Shown: positions 55,997-64,000 of the stretch, piece after piece
Numbering within the stretch: position 1 is the stretch's first letter
How the letters are laid out: each line of letters starts with the position of its first letter
Assembly: GCA_937873205.1 (NCBI GenBank)
Contig: CALMVO010000089.1
Location: 39,467-103,466, forward strand
From: an uncultured Acetobacteraceae bacterium
GTDB lineage: Bacteria > Pseudomonadota > Alphaproteobacteria > Acetobacterales > Acetobacteraceae
Reading direction: 5' to 3'
Length of the DNA stretch: 64,000 nt
Translations under genes and position numbers: made by a program
The notes under the pieces: model-generated
What the model was told of the DNA's origin: nothing
The model's database searches: none
What the model saw: the letters and a program-made list of their open reading frames with translations, nothing else

Positions 55997-57574
55997 GTGA
56001 GCGTCACCGCGGGCCCGCATGGCCTGGTTCGGCCGCCGAGCCGGCTGCGCCTGCGCAAGACGCTGGCGCAGATCGAGGCCGAGACGCATTCCGCCGGGCT
56101 GAAACGGAGCCTCGGCGCGCTCAACCTGACCATGCTGGGGATCGGATCCACCATCGGCGCCGGCATCTACGTCATGACCGGCACAGCCGCCGCGAACTAT
56201 GCCGGACCGGCGATCCTGCTGTCGTTCGTGGTTGCCTGCCTCGCCTGCGTGTTCACCGCCCTGTCCTATGGCGAGCTGGCATCCACGATGCCGGTCAGCG
56301 GCTCGGCCTACACCTACGCCTACGCCTCGATGGGCGAAGTGGCCGCCTGGGTGGTCGGCTGGCTGCTGCTGCTCGAATACGGCATCTCGGTCGCGGGCGT
56401 CGCCGCCGGCTTCTCCGGCTACGCCGCCAGCCTGCTGCACGATCTCGGCGTCATGGTGCCGGACTGGTACTCGACCTCCTACGTACAGACCCTGCCCGGC
56501 CCGCACGGCAGCACGCTGCTCGACGTGGGCCACGGGCTGAACCTGATCGGCGCCTCGGCCGCGGTCATCGTCACCGCCCTGCTGGTGATCGGGGTGCAGG
56601 AATCCGCCACCGTCAACAGCGTCATCGTGGTGATCAAGGTCTCGGTGCTGCTGGTGTTCGTGGTGTTCGGCGTGTTCGCGATCCACCCGGCGAACTGGAC
56701 GCCGTTCGTGCCGGCGAACGAGGGCGGCTTCCGCTACGGCGTCCCCGGCATCTTCCGGGCGGCCTCGGTGATCTTCTTCGCCTATGTCGGGTTCGAGGCG
56801 GTCTCGACCGCTGCGGCGGAGGCAAAGAACCCCAAGCGCGACGTGCCGATCGGCATCATCACCTCGCTGGCGATCTGCACGGTGGTCTATCTCGCGGTGG
56901 CGGCGGTGATGGTGGGAGTGGTGCCGTTCCGGCAGCTGGGCGTCCCCGATCCGCTGGCGATCGCGGTCGACGCGATGCACCAGCCCTGGCTGGCGCTGTT
57001 CGTGAAGGTCGGCGCCGTCACCGGGCTGCTCTCGGTGATGCTGGTGCTGCAGTACGGCCAGAGCCGCATCTTCTTCACGATGGCCCGCGACGGATTGCTG
57101 CCGCGCGTGTTCTGCGTGCTGCACCCGCACTTCCGCACGCCCTGGCTCGGCACCATCCTGCTGGGCGCCGGCATCGCCGCCGCCACCGCGCTGCTGCCGA
57201 TCGACATCATCAGCGACCTGGTCAGCCTCGGCACCACCACTGCGTTCGGCATCGTCTGCTTCACCGTGATCTGGCAGCGCAATGCGAACCCCGACCTGAA
57301 GCCTCCCTTCCCGGTGCCGTTCGGCGGCGTGCGGATCCGTGGCGTCTGGATCGGCGTGGTACCGGTGCTCGGCATCGTCTTCGCCCTGGTGATGGCGGTG
57401 CCGCTGCTCATCGACATCGTGCGGGCCCTGCTGAACCACGATCCGATCCCTGCCCTGCTGCTGCTGGCCTATCTCGTCGTGGGCGCGCTCTGCTACCTCC
57501 TCTATGGCTACAGGCACTCCCGGCTCGCGGCCGATACCGCCGCCACCACTCATGGACGGACGCCGTCATGCTGA
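55997..57574 (+). CDS. APC-superfamily amino acid permease (cationic amino acid transporter type)
   Basis: This 525-residue membrane protein has about 12 or more helices. The first helix carries GIGSTIGAGIYVMTG, the unwound substrate-binding motif of APC permeases; the YVGFEAVSTAAAEAKNPKRD segment marks helix 6 and its loop. No in-frame ATG lies near the expected start, so GTG at 55997 is chosen. It imports amino acids by proton coupling. Its stop overlaps the ATG of the next small membrane protein. Confidence 0.9.
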   Translation: MSVTAGPHGLVRPPSRLRLRKTLAQIEAETHSAGLKRSLGALNLTMLGIGSTIGAGIYVMTGTAAANYAGPAILLSFVVACLACVFTALSYGELASTMPVSGSAYTYAYASMGEVAAWVVGWLLLLEYGISVAGVAAGFSGYAASLLHDLGVMVPDWYSTSYVQTLPGPHGSTLLDVGHGLNLIGASAAVIVTALLVIGVQESATVNSVIVVIKVSVLLVFVVFGVFAIHPANWTPFVPANEGGFRYGVPGIFRAASVIFFAYVGFEAVSTAAAEAKNPKRDVPIGIITSLAICTVVYLAVAAVMVGVVPFRQLGVPDPLAIAVDAMHQPWLALFVKVGAVTGLLSVMLVLQYGQSRIFFTMARDGLLPRVFCVLHPHFRTPWLGTILLGAGIAAATALLPIDIISDLVSLGTTTAFGIVCFTVIWQRNANPDLKPPFPVPFGGVRIRGVWIGVVPVLGIVFALVMAVPLLIDIVRALLNHDPIPALLLLAYLVVGALCYLLYGYRHSRLAADTAATTHGRTPSC

Positions 57575-57819
57575 TCCGACGTATCGCGGTGATCGCGATC
57601 CTGATGCTGGTGGGCTTCATCATCCTGACGCTCAGCGTCTGGACGCTGGCGTTCAACGCGAACTCGAGCAACGTGCCCGTCACGAACGGGCAGTGGTGGC
57701 TGGCGCGCCTGCCGATCCTGCTCGGGCTGTTGCTGGTGGTGGCGGGCTTCTTCGTGCTGTCGCGGACCCGGGTCGCCCGTCCGCTCGACGAGATCGACTA
57801 CGAGGATCCGACCGGATAG
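57568..57819 (+). CDS. Small two-helix membrane protein
   Basis: The 83 residues contain two hydrophobic segments (about 4-29 and 48-66) and a charged C-terminal tail (DEIDYEDP). The ATG at 57568 overlaps the permease stop (ATGCTGA), so it is translated with the permease and may be a subunit or stabiliser of it. No family is recognised. Confidence 0.75.
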   Translation: MLIRRIAVIAILMLVGFIILTLSVWTLAFNANSSNVPVTNGQWWLARLPILLGLLLVVAGFFVLSRTRVARPLDEIDYEDPTG

Positions 57820-57844
57820 CGGCGGATGCCCTGCCGGCGGACCT

Positions 57845-57927
57845 CTAGAGGATGATCCGATCGCTTGTTGTTTTGACGAGCATCTTTATCCGATCGAACA
57901 AGTCCGTTCGATCGGATGATGCTCTAG
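57845..57927 (+). repeat. CTAG-bounded repeat (family R), copy 4, hairpin A deleted
   Basis: This 83-bp copy keeps the left arm CTAGAGGATGATCCGATCG, then goes straight to the linker CTTGTTGTTTTGAC and an intact hairpin B. The 25 bases that complete hairpin A are missing. The right-hand CTAG (57924-57927) contains, on the minus strand, the stop TAG of the nucleotidyltransferase gene. It lies between convergent genes. Confidence 0.92.
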
Positions 57928-58652
57928 GCGTCCGCCGCGCGCACGGCCTCGTATTCCGCCGGCACGCCGCAGAAGGTGATCATCTCCTCGGCCACGACAT
58001 CGTAGTGGATGCGCCGTCCATCCGCGATCAGGTGGTTGTAGAGAGGCGCCACGTAGAGTTCGGGCAGCGACGGTCCAGCGCGCTCGCGGTCCAGGGCCGA
58101 GCGGAAGTCGCCGGCGCGGGCGAAATGGTAGAGCCCGTCGCAGCACAGGTCGGAGATCGGCCGCTTCTCGGTGGTGCGGGCAACCAGCGGCTCGGCGGCA
58201 TCGTCCGCCGGGCCGACATAGGACCAGTTGGCGCCGCTGCCGCGGAACACTTCGAGGTAACCGTCGGACGCCCTGAACCAGTTTGCATCGGGGAACGCAA
58301 ATCGGCTGCGGAAGGTGTCGATGTTGAAGATGGTGAGTGGCTGGCCCTCGTCGATGCCGGCCCCGCGCAGGCCGAGCTCGACGGTATCGGCTTGGCCCGC
58401 GGTCGGCTGCTCCAGCATGACGATGCGCGCATCGGCAATGCCGAGCCGCCCGCACTCGTCGCGCAGGAACGCCTCGGTGCCGGCGACATGGCGGGCGATG
58501 AACAGGAACGGTGTGTCGGCGAACAGGCCGGAGAAGCTACCGACCGCATGGGCGAACACCGTCGTCCGCCGCAGCGGCAACATGTATTTCGGCAGCGCGT
58601 AGCCGGCCTCGGTGAAGCGGCGCGACATCCCGGCCATGGGGATCACGATCAC
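57924..58652 (-). CDS. Sugar-phosphate nucleotidyltransferase-like capsule protein
   Basis: The 242-residue protein starts with VIVIPMAGMSRRFTEAGY, PKYMLPL, the nucleotide-binding pattern of MobA/LicC-like nucleotidyltransferases, with the metal Asp in TIFNIDTF. It should activate a sugar or alditol phosphate with a nucleotide for glycan synthesis. GTG start, 4-nt overlap (GTGA) with the upstream kinase-fusion gene. The stop codon lies in repeat copy 4. Confidence 0.82.
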   Translation of the reverse strand: MIVIPMAGMSRRFTEAGYALPKYMLPLRRTTVFAHAVGSFSGLFADTPFLFIARHVAGTEAFLRDECGRLGIADARIVMLEQPTAGQADTVELGLRGAGIDEGQPLTIFNIDTFRSRFAFPDANWFRASDGYLEVFRGSGANWSYVGPADDAAEPLVARTTEKRPISDLCCDGLYHFARAGDFRSALDRERAGPSLPELYVAPLYNHLIADGRRIHYDVVAEEMITFCGVPAEYEAVRAADA

Positions 58653-60247
58653 GGCGTGCGTCCTTGCAATTCGGAATAGAGCCGCAGCGCGTTGGCGATG
58701 AACGCCACCTGCCGGTCCGGACGATCGTCGTGCAGCGGCAGCATCGACAGGAACAACCCGGCCGTGACGGCCCGCACCGCGACGCTGCCGGCGGAGATGC
58801 CGTCCACCTCGAACTCGGCCAGTGCCTGCTGCAGCCAGCGATGATGCGGGCTCGGTTCGAATTCGATCGAGAAGCCGTGGCTGCCGTCGCGGGCGAGCGC
58901 GTAGCGGCCGGCGACGATATGGTCGTAGCGGCCTGCGATCGAGTGCGATAGCTTGGCTAGGTCGTAGCGGCTGTCGCCGTAGAGCGAGTTGGTGCCTACA
59001 CGCACGTACCCGCGCGGATCGATCACGCTGATCCGCGCCGAGCGCGAATTGTAGAGGATGTTGCTGAAGCAGAAGTCGCCGTGCATGACGGTCTCGGAGC
59101 GTCCGGTATCGAGGTCGATCGCCTGGCGCAGCTCGTCCGCGATGCGGCGAAGCGAGGGCAGCGGACGGCCGTCGAGGCTGGTCGGCGCATCAATGTCGAA
59201 GCCCGTTTCGCTGGCGTAGCGTTCGAGACGCATCATGGTCTTGGCGACGGCCAGCTCCGCCAGCACCGCGTCGCCCGACCCGCTGCCTTTGGTCGCGGCG
59301 CAGGCCGTCAGGAAGTCGTGACAGGAGGAGAGGACGTTCTTCCAGGTGGCGCGGCCGATCGAGGAGAAGACGAACAGTTCCGACAGCGTCGGGGCGTACT
59401 GGTACTCGGTCGCGTAGAAGGCGACGTCGCCGGTCTCGCCCGAGTCCAGCAACCGTGCCGAGAACGGCAGCAGCGGCGTCGGCAGCCTGGTCAGCCAGTG
59501 CGTCTCGGCCTGCATCTTCGCGCAGTCGCGGCTGGATTTGCGGACCGTGGTGGCATCGATGTGCAGCGTGTTGAACGAGCGCGCGGTGGTAATCGCGCGC
59601 CTGGAGCGGAAATAGGTCTGGATGTGGCCGAAATCGTACCATCCCAGCACCTGCGCTGCCTGCATCGGCCGCTCGTGCGCGTAGAGGTTGAGCCCGCCGA
59701 TGAAATCGCCGCGGGCTCGCGTGATGGCGCGAACCAGCGCGCTGCTGCTGCCGAAGCCGAAGAAGCCGCAGGCGACCGAGCGGGTATCCTCGCGGCCGTG
59801 GCCGGCGGCGATCACCTCGAGGCTGACGACGCGGTCGGCGTCGAGATCCACCGCAGCCCAGGAGTAGTCATCGCCCTCGGCGTGGATCGCGATCAGGTCG
59901 TCGGCATCGCCCGGCAGGTCGTCGATCAGCGTGTCGCCATGCAGGATCTGGATCGGGCCGGGCGGACTGTCGATGGAATTGATCGCGTAGACGATGGACT
60001 CGCCCAGCCGCAGCCCTTCGGGCACCGGCACCAGTACCACGCCGAGATCGTCCAGACGGCGCTGGTCGTGCGGCTGCGGCGTGAAGGTCTCGGGAATAGT
60101 TAAGTAGATCGGCTGCTTGACGCCGAGCCGGGCGATCTGTGCCTCGTAGAGCCGGGCGACGCCCACCGGGAGGAAGGCCGGCGGGATCTCGCCGAACTCC
60201 GCCGACAGCTCCTGCCCGACATAGGCGGCCGACGTGATCAGGCGCAC
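58649..60247 (-). CDS. Nucleotidyltransferase-kinase fusion protein of capsule type
   Basis: This 532-residue protein has two parts. Residues 1-230 resemble a nucleotidyltransferase (FLPVGVARLYEAQIARLG, ILHGDTLIDDLPGDADD), although the usual GGxGxR loop is degenerate. Residues 250-532 are an aminoglycoside/choline-kinase-like domain with ETVMHGDFCFSNILYNS (catalytic Asp/Asn loop) and VIDPRG. The combination suggests phosphorylation and activation of one surface-glycan building block. GTG start. Confidence 0.8.
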   Translation of the reverse strand: MRLITSAAYVGQELSAEFGEIPPAFLPVGVARLYEAQIARLGVKQPIYLTIPETFTPQPHDQRRLDDLGVVLVPVPEGLRLGESIVYAINSIDSPPGPIQILHGDTLIDDLPGDADDLIAIHAEGDDYSWAAVDLDADRVVSLEVIAAGHGREDTRSVACGFFGFGSSSALVRAITRARGDFIGGLNLYAHERPMQAAQVLGWYDFGHIQTYFRSRRAITTARSFNTLHIDATTVRKSSRDCAKMQAETHWLTRLPTPLLPFSARLLDSGETGDVAFYATEYQYAPTLSELFVFSSIGRATWKNVLSSCHDFLTACAATKGSGSGDAVLAELAVAKTMMRLERYASETGFDIDAPTSLDGRPLPSLRRIADELRQAIDLDTGRSETVMHGDFCFSNILYNSRSARISVIDPRGYVRVGTNSLYGDSRYDLAKLSHSIAGRYDHIVAGRYALARDGSHGFSIEFEPSPHHRWLQQALAEFEVDGISAGSVAVRAVTAGLFLSMLPLHDDRPDRQVAFIANALRLYSELQGRTP

Positions 60248-60251
60248 GCGG

Positions 60252-60632
60252 CTACTCCCCGGTTCCGGGCTTCAGCAGCGCGTTGATCTCGGCGAGCGAC
60301 AGCGCCACGAATTCCGATGGCCTCACCGCACGGTCGTCGACATAGAAACCCTCGGTCCCGCACCAGGGCTTTCCGACATGGATCTCGTCATACGGGATGT
60401 CATGTCGTCGCAACCAAGCGATGATCACCGGCAGCGTGTTCGCGTTGATCTTGCCGACGTTGCCCTGGTAGGTGCGCATGTTGCGCGCGGTTTGGATGAC
60501 GATTTCAAACCCTTGCAGCTTGTAGTCGCGCAACCGTTCCACCAACGGCAGGTTGGGCTCCTTGTCGTCATAGGACAGCGCCGGGTTCGAGCGGGTCAGC
60601 GTGTCGTCGAGGTCGATCACCAGACGTTTCAC
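60252..60632 (-). CDS. HAD-family phosphatase of capsule biosynthesis type
   Basis: The 126-residue protein, with GTG 60632 chosen as start, opens with KRLVIDLDDTLT (D7 nucleophile, D9) and has a small cap-less HAD fold. IQTARNM gives the motif II Ser/Thr position, K of GKPW motif III and FYVDDRA motif IV. It probably dephosphorylates a sugar phosphate in the same pathway as the two neighbouring genes, 4 nt upstream of the kinase-fusion gene. Confidence 0.82.
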   Translation of the reverse strand: MKRLVIDLDDTLTRSNPALSYDDKEPNLPLVERLRDYKLQGFEIVIQTARNMRTYQGNVGKINANTLPVIIAWLRRHDIPYDEIHVGKPWCGTEGFYVDDRAVRPSEFVALSLAEINALLKPGTGE

Positions 60633-60686
60633 GACGATTGCCAGCCCCTGAACGACATTACGTTGCCGCGCCAATGTAGACCAGCC

Positions 60687-62171
60687 TCAGAGAACTTCAA
60701 CCGTCAGATCGACGTCCAGGCCGTGGAAGAACGGCAGCCCGACCCAGAGGCCGGCCGTCATGTCGAGATCGGCGATCATGTAATAGGCTTCGATATACTC
60801 CGGTAACCGCGCCCGGTGACACTCGGTGAGGTTGTCCTGGTGCCCTGCATGACGGATCACCACTCGCCGGAGCACGTGTGCGGTCGCGGCGGTCAGCGGC
60901 TGAGGCATGCGCACCCTGATCGCGGTGGGGCAGGTCTCCAGCAGCGGGCTGAGGTAGAGATGGCCCGCCAGGGTCGGCGCCCGATCCAGCGCCTCCGGCG
61001 GTCCGCTCTGGATGCGGATCGCACCGGTCGGCTGCTCGATCCGGATCTTCAGGTCGAGCGGGCGGTCCATGTCCTCGGTCACCGCGTAGGCGGCCGCCTC
61101 CCCCGCCTGTGTCGTCACCGTCTCGGCGAGCGTCAGCACATGGTAGCCGGCCGGCATCGCTTGGTGGAACAGCAGCGTCCGGTCGGGTCCGAATGCCGCG
61201 CTCGATGCCCATCGTCCGGTTATCGACGCGAAATCCTCCTCCTCGCGCTGCGGGCGACCCAGCTCGTCGAGCATCAGCCGACGGACCAGGCGCTGCGTCG
61301 GGCCGCTCTGCGTGGATGGCTCCGACATGCTGGCCAGCAGCTGGGCGCTCCAGCCGGTCGAGACCGCGATCGCCGCCGGATTCGCGACGCTGCGCATGAA
61401 CCACTTGGCCATGCAGATCTCGGGCGGCATCGTCCAGAGGTCCTCGATGATGTCGGGGATGGTCACCGGACCCAGCGGACCGCGATCCCAATAGGCGTGG
61501 CAGATGCTGACATGGCGACCGGAGCGAAAGTACTTGAACACGGTCGCCGGCAGGACCTCCTCGACCGGATATGGCAGCGGCGGCGAGCCCATATGCGGGA
61601 AGCTGAGCATCTCGTCGAGACGCCGCCCGACCTCCATCCAGTCCTCGCGACAGGCGAAGTTGCCCTCGATCTGGTAGGAGCAGGCGGTGTCCAGCCCCCA
61701 TTGCGACCCTATGAACGGTGTGAAGCGGCCGTCCTCTCCCAGCACCTTCCACCACCACACGTCGGGCAGATCGTCGAGCTTCGCCAACACCGAGTAGAAC
61801 GGCGTCTTGATTGCGAGGCTGTGTTCCGTCGCCGCGAGGTCGAAGCGTCGGACGAACAGGCTGTTCGAGGCCATCGGGCAGAAATGGTCGAACGCACCGA
61901 GCAGGCCCGTGGCGAACCGCAGCGATTGGATGTGGGCTGCCAACAGGGTATGGCCCAACGCGGCGCGCTCGATCGCGCCGTTGATGACGTGCACGCGCCC
62001 GCTCGCCGCGGCGGACCGGCAGGCGATCTTGCGCCCAGGCGACAGGTTGACCACCAGCAGCGCCTCGGAACCCGTGAAGAGCAGGAAGTTGCTGACGAAG
62101 GTCTCAAGGAACTCGTCGGACTCCGCGTAGAGAGCTGAGAATACGACCCTGACGGGACTAACAGGCGTCAT
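60687..62171 (-). CDS. Glycosyltransferase-like protein of unknown family
   Basis: The 494-residue protein has an N-terminal alpha/beta region (VRVVFSALYAESDEFLETFV, ALLVVNLSPG, RVHVING, then AFDHFCPMASNSLFVRRFD). That region loosely resembles core-2/I-branching (GT14-type) transferases. A beta-rich C-terminal domain (about 370-494) could bind glycan. The family assignment is weak. It is the first gene of the four-gene glycan cassette running leftwards. Confidence 0.6.
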   Translation of the reverse strand: MTPVSPVRVVFSALYAESDEFLETFVSNFLLFTGSEALLVVNLSPGRKIACRSAAASGRVHVINGAIERAALGHTLLAAHIQSLRFATGLLGAFDHFCPMASNSLFVRRFDLAATEHSLAIKTPFYSVLAKLDDLPDVWWWKVLGEDGRFTPFIGSQWGLDTACSYQIEGNFACREDWMEVGRRLDEMLSFPHMGSPPLPYPVEEVLPATVFKYFRSGRHVSICHAYWDRGPLGPVTIPDIIEDLWTMPPEICMAKWFMRSVANPAAIAVSTGWSAQLLASMSEPSTQSGPTQRLVRRLMLDELGRPQREEEDFASITGRWASSAAFGPDRTLLFHQAMPAGYHVLTLAETVTTQAGEAAAYAVTEDMDRPLDLKIRIEQPTGAIRIQSGPPEALDRAPTLAGHLYLSPLLETCPTAIRVRMPQPLTAATAHVLRRVVIRHAGHQDNLTECHRARLPEYIEAYYMIADLDMTAGLWVGLPFFHGLDVDLTVEVL

Positions 62172-62741
62172 GCGGAACTCGTCTGGTTTGACCGGGGTCC
62201 CGGTCCGGTCGGGGCCCGCACGCCAGGCCGGAATGCTCGGCGGTCGCACACAATCCTATCGGTGAGAAGGCCCGGGCTCGCGCACGGTCCGGGATGCCCC
62301 TCAAATGTTGGCGGGCTTCGGTCCGGGGTGCAACCGCTGGAGCGGCGCAGTCGGGCGGCTGGCCGCATAGGCGGTCTATGGCAGGAGAGCGCCGGTGCGC
62401 GAGCTTTGGTTCTGGTTGACGACGCTCATCCTCACGGCCGTCGTGGTGGCGGCGAGCTGGGCAATCCTGATCGTGGTGCTGCGACTGTGACGCCCGAGAC
62501 CCGCGCCGGCGGGTCCGAAGAAGGACCGCGCGACCGGCGGGCTTGCATCGCGGGCGGCCGATGGCACTATATCCTTCAGCGAGAACCTGGCGGTTCCGCT
62601 GCCTCCGTTGCCCCGCCCCTGCCGACGCCGGCCGATGGGGCTCAAATGGATGGGTGGCGCTCCCGGGCCCGTCATGACCGCCGGCCCCGAAGCGAACGGA
62701 CGCGCCGCGCCAGCCCACGACCGCTGCTTCTGGAGATTACG
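62172..62741. other. Region upstream of the thiolase gene
   Basis: About 570 bases separate the glycan cassette (leftward) from the thiolase (rightward). Apart from the 31-residue membrane frame at 62395-62490 I see no gene. The promoters of both directions must be here. Confidence 0.4.
62395..62490 (+). CDS. Possible 31-residue single-helix membrane protein
   Basis: GTG at 62395 is preceded by AGGAGAG with good spacing. The product is RELWFWLTTLILTAVVVAAS followed by WAILIVVLRL: almost entirely one hydrophobic helix with Arg at both ends. Small single-helix proteins of this kind often accompany membrane complexes. It could be real, but nothing else supports it. Confidence 0.45.
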   Translation: MRELWFWLTTLILTAVVVAASWAILIVVLRL

Positions 62742-63935
62742 ATGACCCGCCCAGATATCGTCCTTTGCCATCCCGTCCGCACGGCGATCGGCGCTTATGG
62801 GGGCGCCCTCAAGGACGTGCCGGCCACCGAGCTCGGCACCATCGCGATCCGCGAGACCATCGCTCGATCGAAGCTGGATCCCGAACAGTTCGGCAGCGTC
62901 GTCATGGGCAACGTCGTCCAGGCCGGCAACAAGATGAACCCGGCGCGGCAGGCAGCGATCGGCGCCGGACTGCCGGTTTCGGTTCCGGCGATGACGGTGA
63001 ACCGCGTCTGCGGGTCCGGCGCGCAGGCGATCGTGACGCTGGCGCACGAGATCGAGCTTGGCTACCAGGCGGTCGGCATCGCCGGCGGCATGGAGAACAT
63101 GGATCGTGCACCGTACTTGATGGCGGGCGGACGCTGGGGCTACCGGATGGGGCCGGCGGAGATCTTCGACAGCATGCTCCGCGACGGTCTCGACGATGCC
63201 TTCTCGGGCAAGCATTCCGGCTGGCATACCGAGGACCTCGTCACCCGCATGGAACTCGACCGCGAGACGCAGGACCGCTGGGCCGAGCGCTCGCAGTCCC
63301 GCTTCGTCGCAGCGATGCAGGCGGGGCGGTTCGAGGCGGAGACGGTCGCGGTGGTGACCAAGGGGCGCAAGCGGGACCAGGTATTCGACCGCGACGAGTC
63401 TCCCCGTCCGGACACCACCCTCGAGAAGCTGGCGGCGCTGCGTCCAGCGTTCCGGCCGGAGGGCAGCATCACCGCCGGTAACGCGCCCGGCCTCAGCAGC
63501 GGCGCCGCGGCGATGATCGTGGCCGACCGCGCCCATGCCGAGACGATCGGCCTGGAGCCCGCTGCCCGCCTGGTCGCGCACGGGATCTCCGGAGTGGAAC
63601 CCGGCTTCTTCGGGCTCGGACCGATTCCGGCGACGCGGCAGGCGCTGGAGCGAGCGGGCTGGAAGATCGGCGACGTTGAGCGGTTCGAGATCAACGAGGC
63701 GTTCGCGGCGGTGGCGCTTTCGGTGATGGCGGAGCTCGGGATCGACCGGGAGCTGGTCAACGTCGAGGGCGGCGCGGTCGCGCACGGCCATCCGATCGGC
63801 GCCACCGGGGCGATCCTGGCGACGCGTCTGATCCACTCGATGCGGCGCGACGGGCTGCGCCGCGGCGTGGTCACGCTCTGCATCGGCGGCGGTCAGGGGA
63901 TCGCGCTCGCGATCGAGATCCTGCGGAGCAGCTAG
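62742..63935 (+). CDS. Acetyl-CoA acetyltransferase (thiolase)
   Basis: This 397-residue thiolase has the nucleophile C90 (VNRVCGSGAQA), the base H350 (VAHGHPIGATGA) and C380 (TLCIGGGQG), a complete catalytic triad. The length and motifs fit biosynthetic or degradative acetyl-CoA acetyltransferases (AtoB/PhaA group). It condenses two acetyl-CoA or cleaves beta-ketoacyl-CoA. The start has GGAG 7 nt upstream. The stop TAG (63933-63935) is the CTAG end of repeat copy 5. Confidence 0.95.
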   Translation: MTRPDIVLCHPVRTAIGAYGGALKDVPATELGTIAIRETIARSKLDPEQFGSVVMGNVVQAGNKMNPARQAAIGAGLPVSVPAMTVNRVCGSGAQAIVTLAHEIELGYQAVGIAGGMENMDRAPYLMAGGRWGYRMGPAEIFDSMLRDGLDDAFSGKHSGWHTEDLVTRMELDRETQDRWAERSQSRFVAAMQAGRFEAETVAVVTKGRKRDQVFDRDESPRPDTTLEKLAALRPAFRPEGSITAGNAPGLSSGAAAMIVADRAHAETIGLEPAARLVAHGISGVEPGFFGLGPIPATRQALERAGWKIGDVERFEINEAFAAVALSVMAELGIDRELVNVEGGAVAHGHPIGATGAILATRLIHSMRRDGLRRGVVTLCIGGGQGIALAIEILRSS

Positions 63936-64000
63936 AGCATCATCCGATCGAACGGACTCGTTTGATCGGATAAAGATGCTCGTCAAAACAACAAGCTAGA
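63932..64000 (-). repeat. CTAG-bounded repeat (family R), copy 5, cut by window end
   Basis: CTAG, then hairpin B (GAGCATCATCCGATCGAACG ... GATCGGATAAAGATGCTC, with the AAA bulge), linker GTCAAAACAACAAG and the CTAGA that begins hairpin A. It is inverted relative to copies 2-4, and the window ends inside hairpin A. Confidence 0.93.

Overview
The window is high-GC (roughly two thirds G+C) bacterial chromosome. Gene content and protein style point to an alphaproteobacterium, most likely of the Acetobacteraceae: the replication block dnaA / dnaN-recF-gyrB flanked by rpsT-mutM and ubiE-coaBC-dut, an OprB-type carbohydrate porin, GMC, SMP-30 and amylo-alpha-1,6-glucosidase enzymes, and many GTG/TTG starts. 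The family-level call is inferred from protein similarity remembered from known families, not from a search. I recognised no rRNA, tRNA, CRISPR array, prophage or intact insertion sequence.

Layout. 1-0.4 kb: 3' end of a xylulokinase gene, then a decayed IS630-type transposase fragment. 1.1-11.5 kb: a catabolic island, nearly all on the minus strand. It holds a LysR regulator, an ACMSD-like amidohydrolase, an M24-fold protein (plus strand), a ferredoxin reductase, a [2Fe-2S] ferredoxin, an AAHS-type aromatic acid transporter, a fold-type-I PLP-like protein and a Rieske oxygenase; the outer-membrane porin gene is divergent from it. Together these supply uptake, a complete three-component Rieske oxygenase and candidate downstream enzymes for an unidentified, probably aromatic or cyclic acid. 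14-17.7 kb: copper handling (Sco1; then DUF2946 protein, outer-membrane protein, CopC, CopD). 18-25 kb: SMP-30 lactonase, cupin, LysR, OsmC, AraC, SDR and MFS genes mixed with gene fragments. 25.4-30.7 kb: GMC oxidoreductase, amylo-alpha-1,6-glucosidase, a collapsed GH15 gene and an SDR, with 4-nt coupled junctions. 31.8-36 kb: RND efflux pair. 36.6-50 kb: aldo/keto reductase-RidA fusion and the core replication/repair/quinone/CoA/dUTPase genes. 50-64 kb: a NitT/TauT-like ABC importer, small exported proteins, an amino-acid permease, a four-gene surface-glycan cassette (two nucleotidyltransferases, one fused to a kinase, a HAD phosphatase, a glycosyltransferase-like protein) and a thiolase.

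Two features run through the window. First, two families of intergenic hairpin repeats. The larger is a 108-bp, CTAG-bounded double hairpin (five copies, one deleted and one cut by the window end). In four copies the terminal CTAG supplies the TAG stop codon of the adjoining gene. The second family (three copies) is built from GGGTCCAGGGCAGAGCCCTGG-like stems. Second, an unusual number of genes broken by small deletions: tetR and SDR between dnaN and dnaA, DUF2254/AraC, GH15, msrA, a LysR tail and an IS630 transposase. The pattern suggests a chromosome losing genes by short deletions and single-base indels rather than through active transposons. The best candidates for undescribed biology are the CTAG repeats and the Rieske island, which has two enzyme-fold proteins lacking the canonical catalytic residues.
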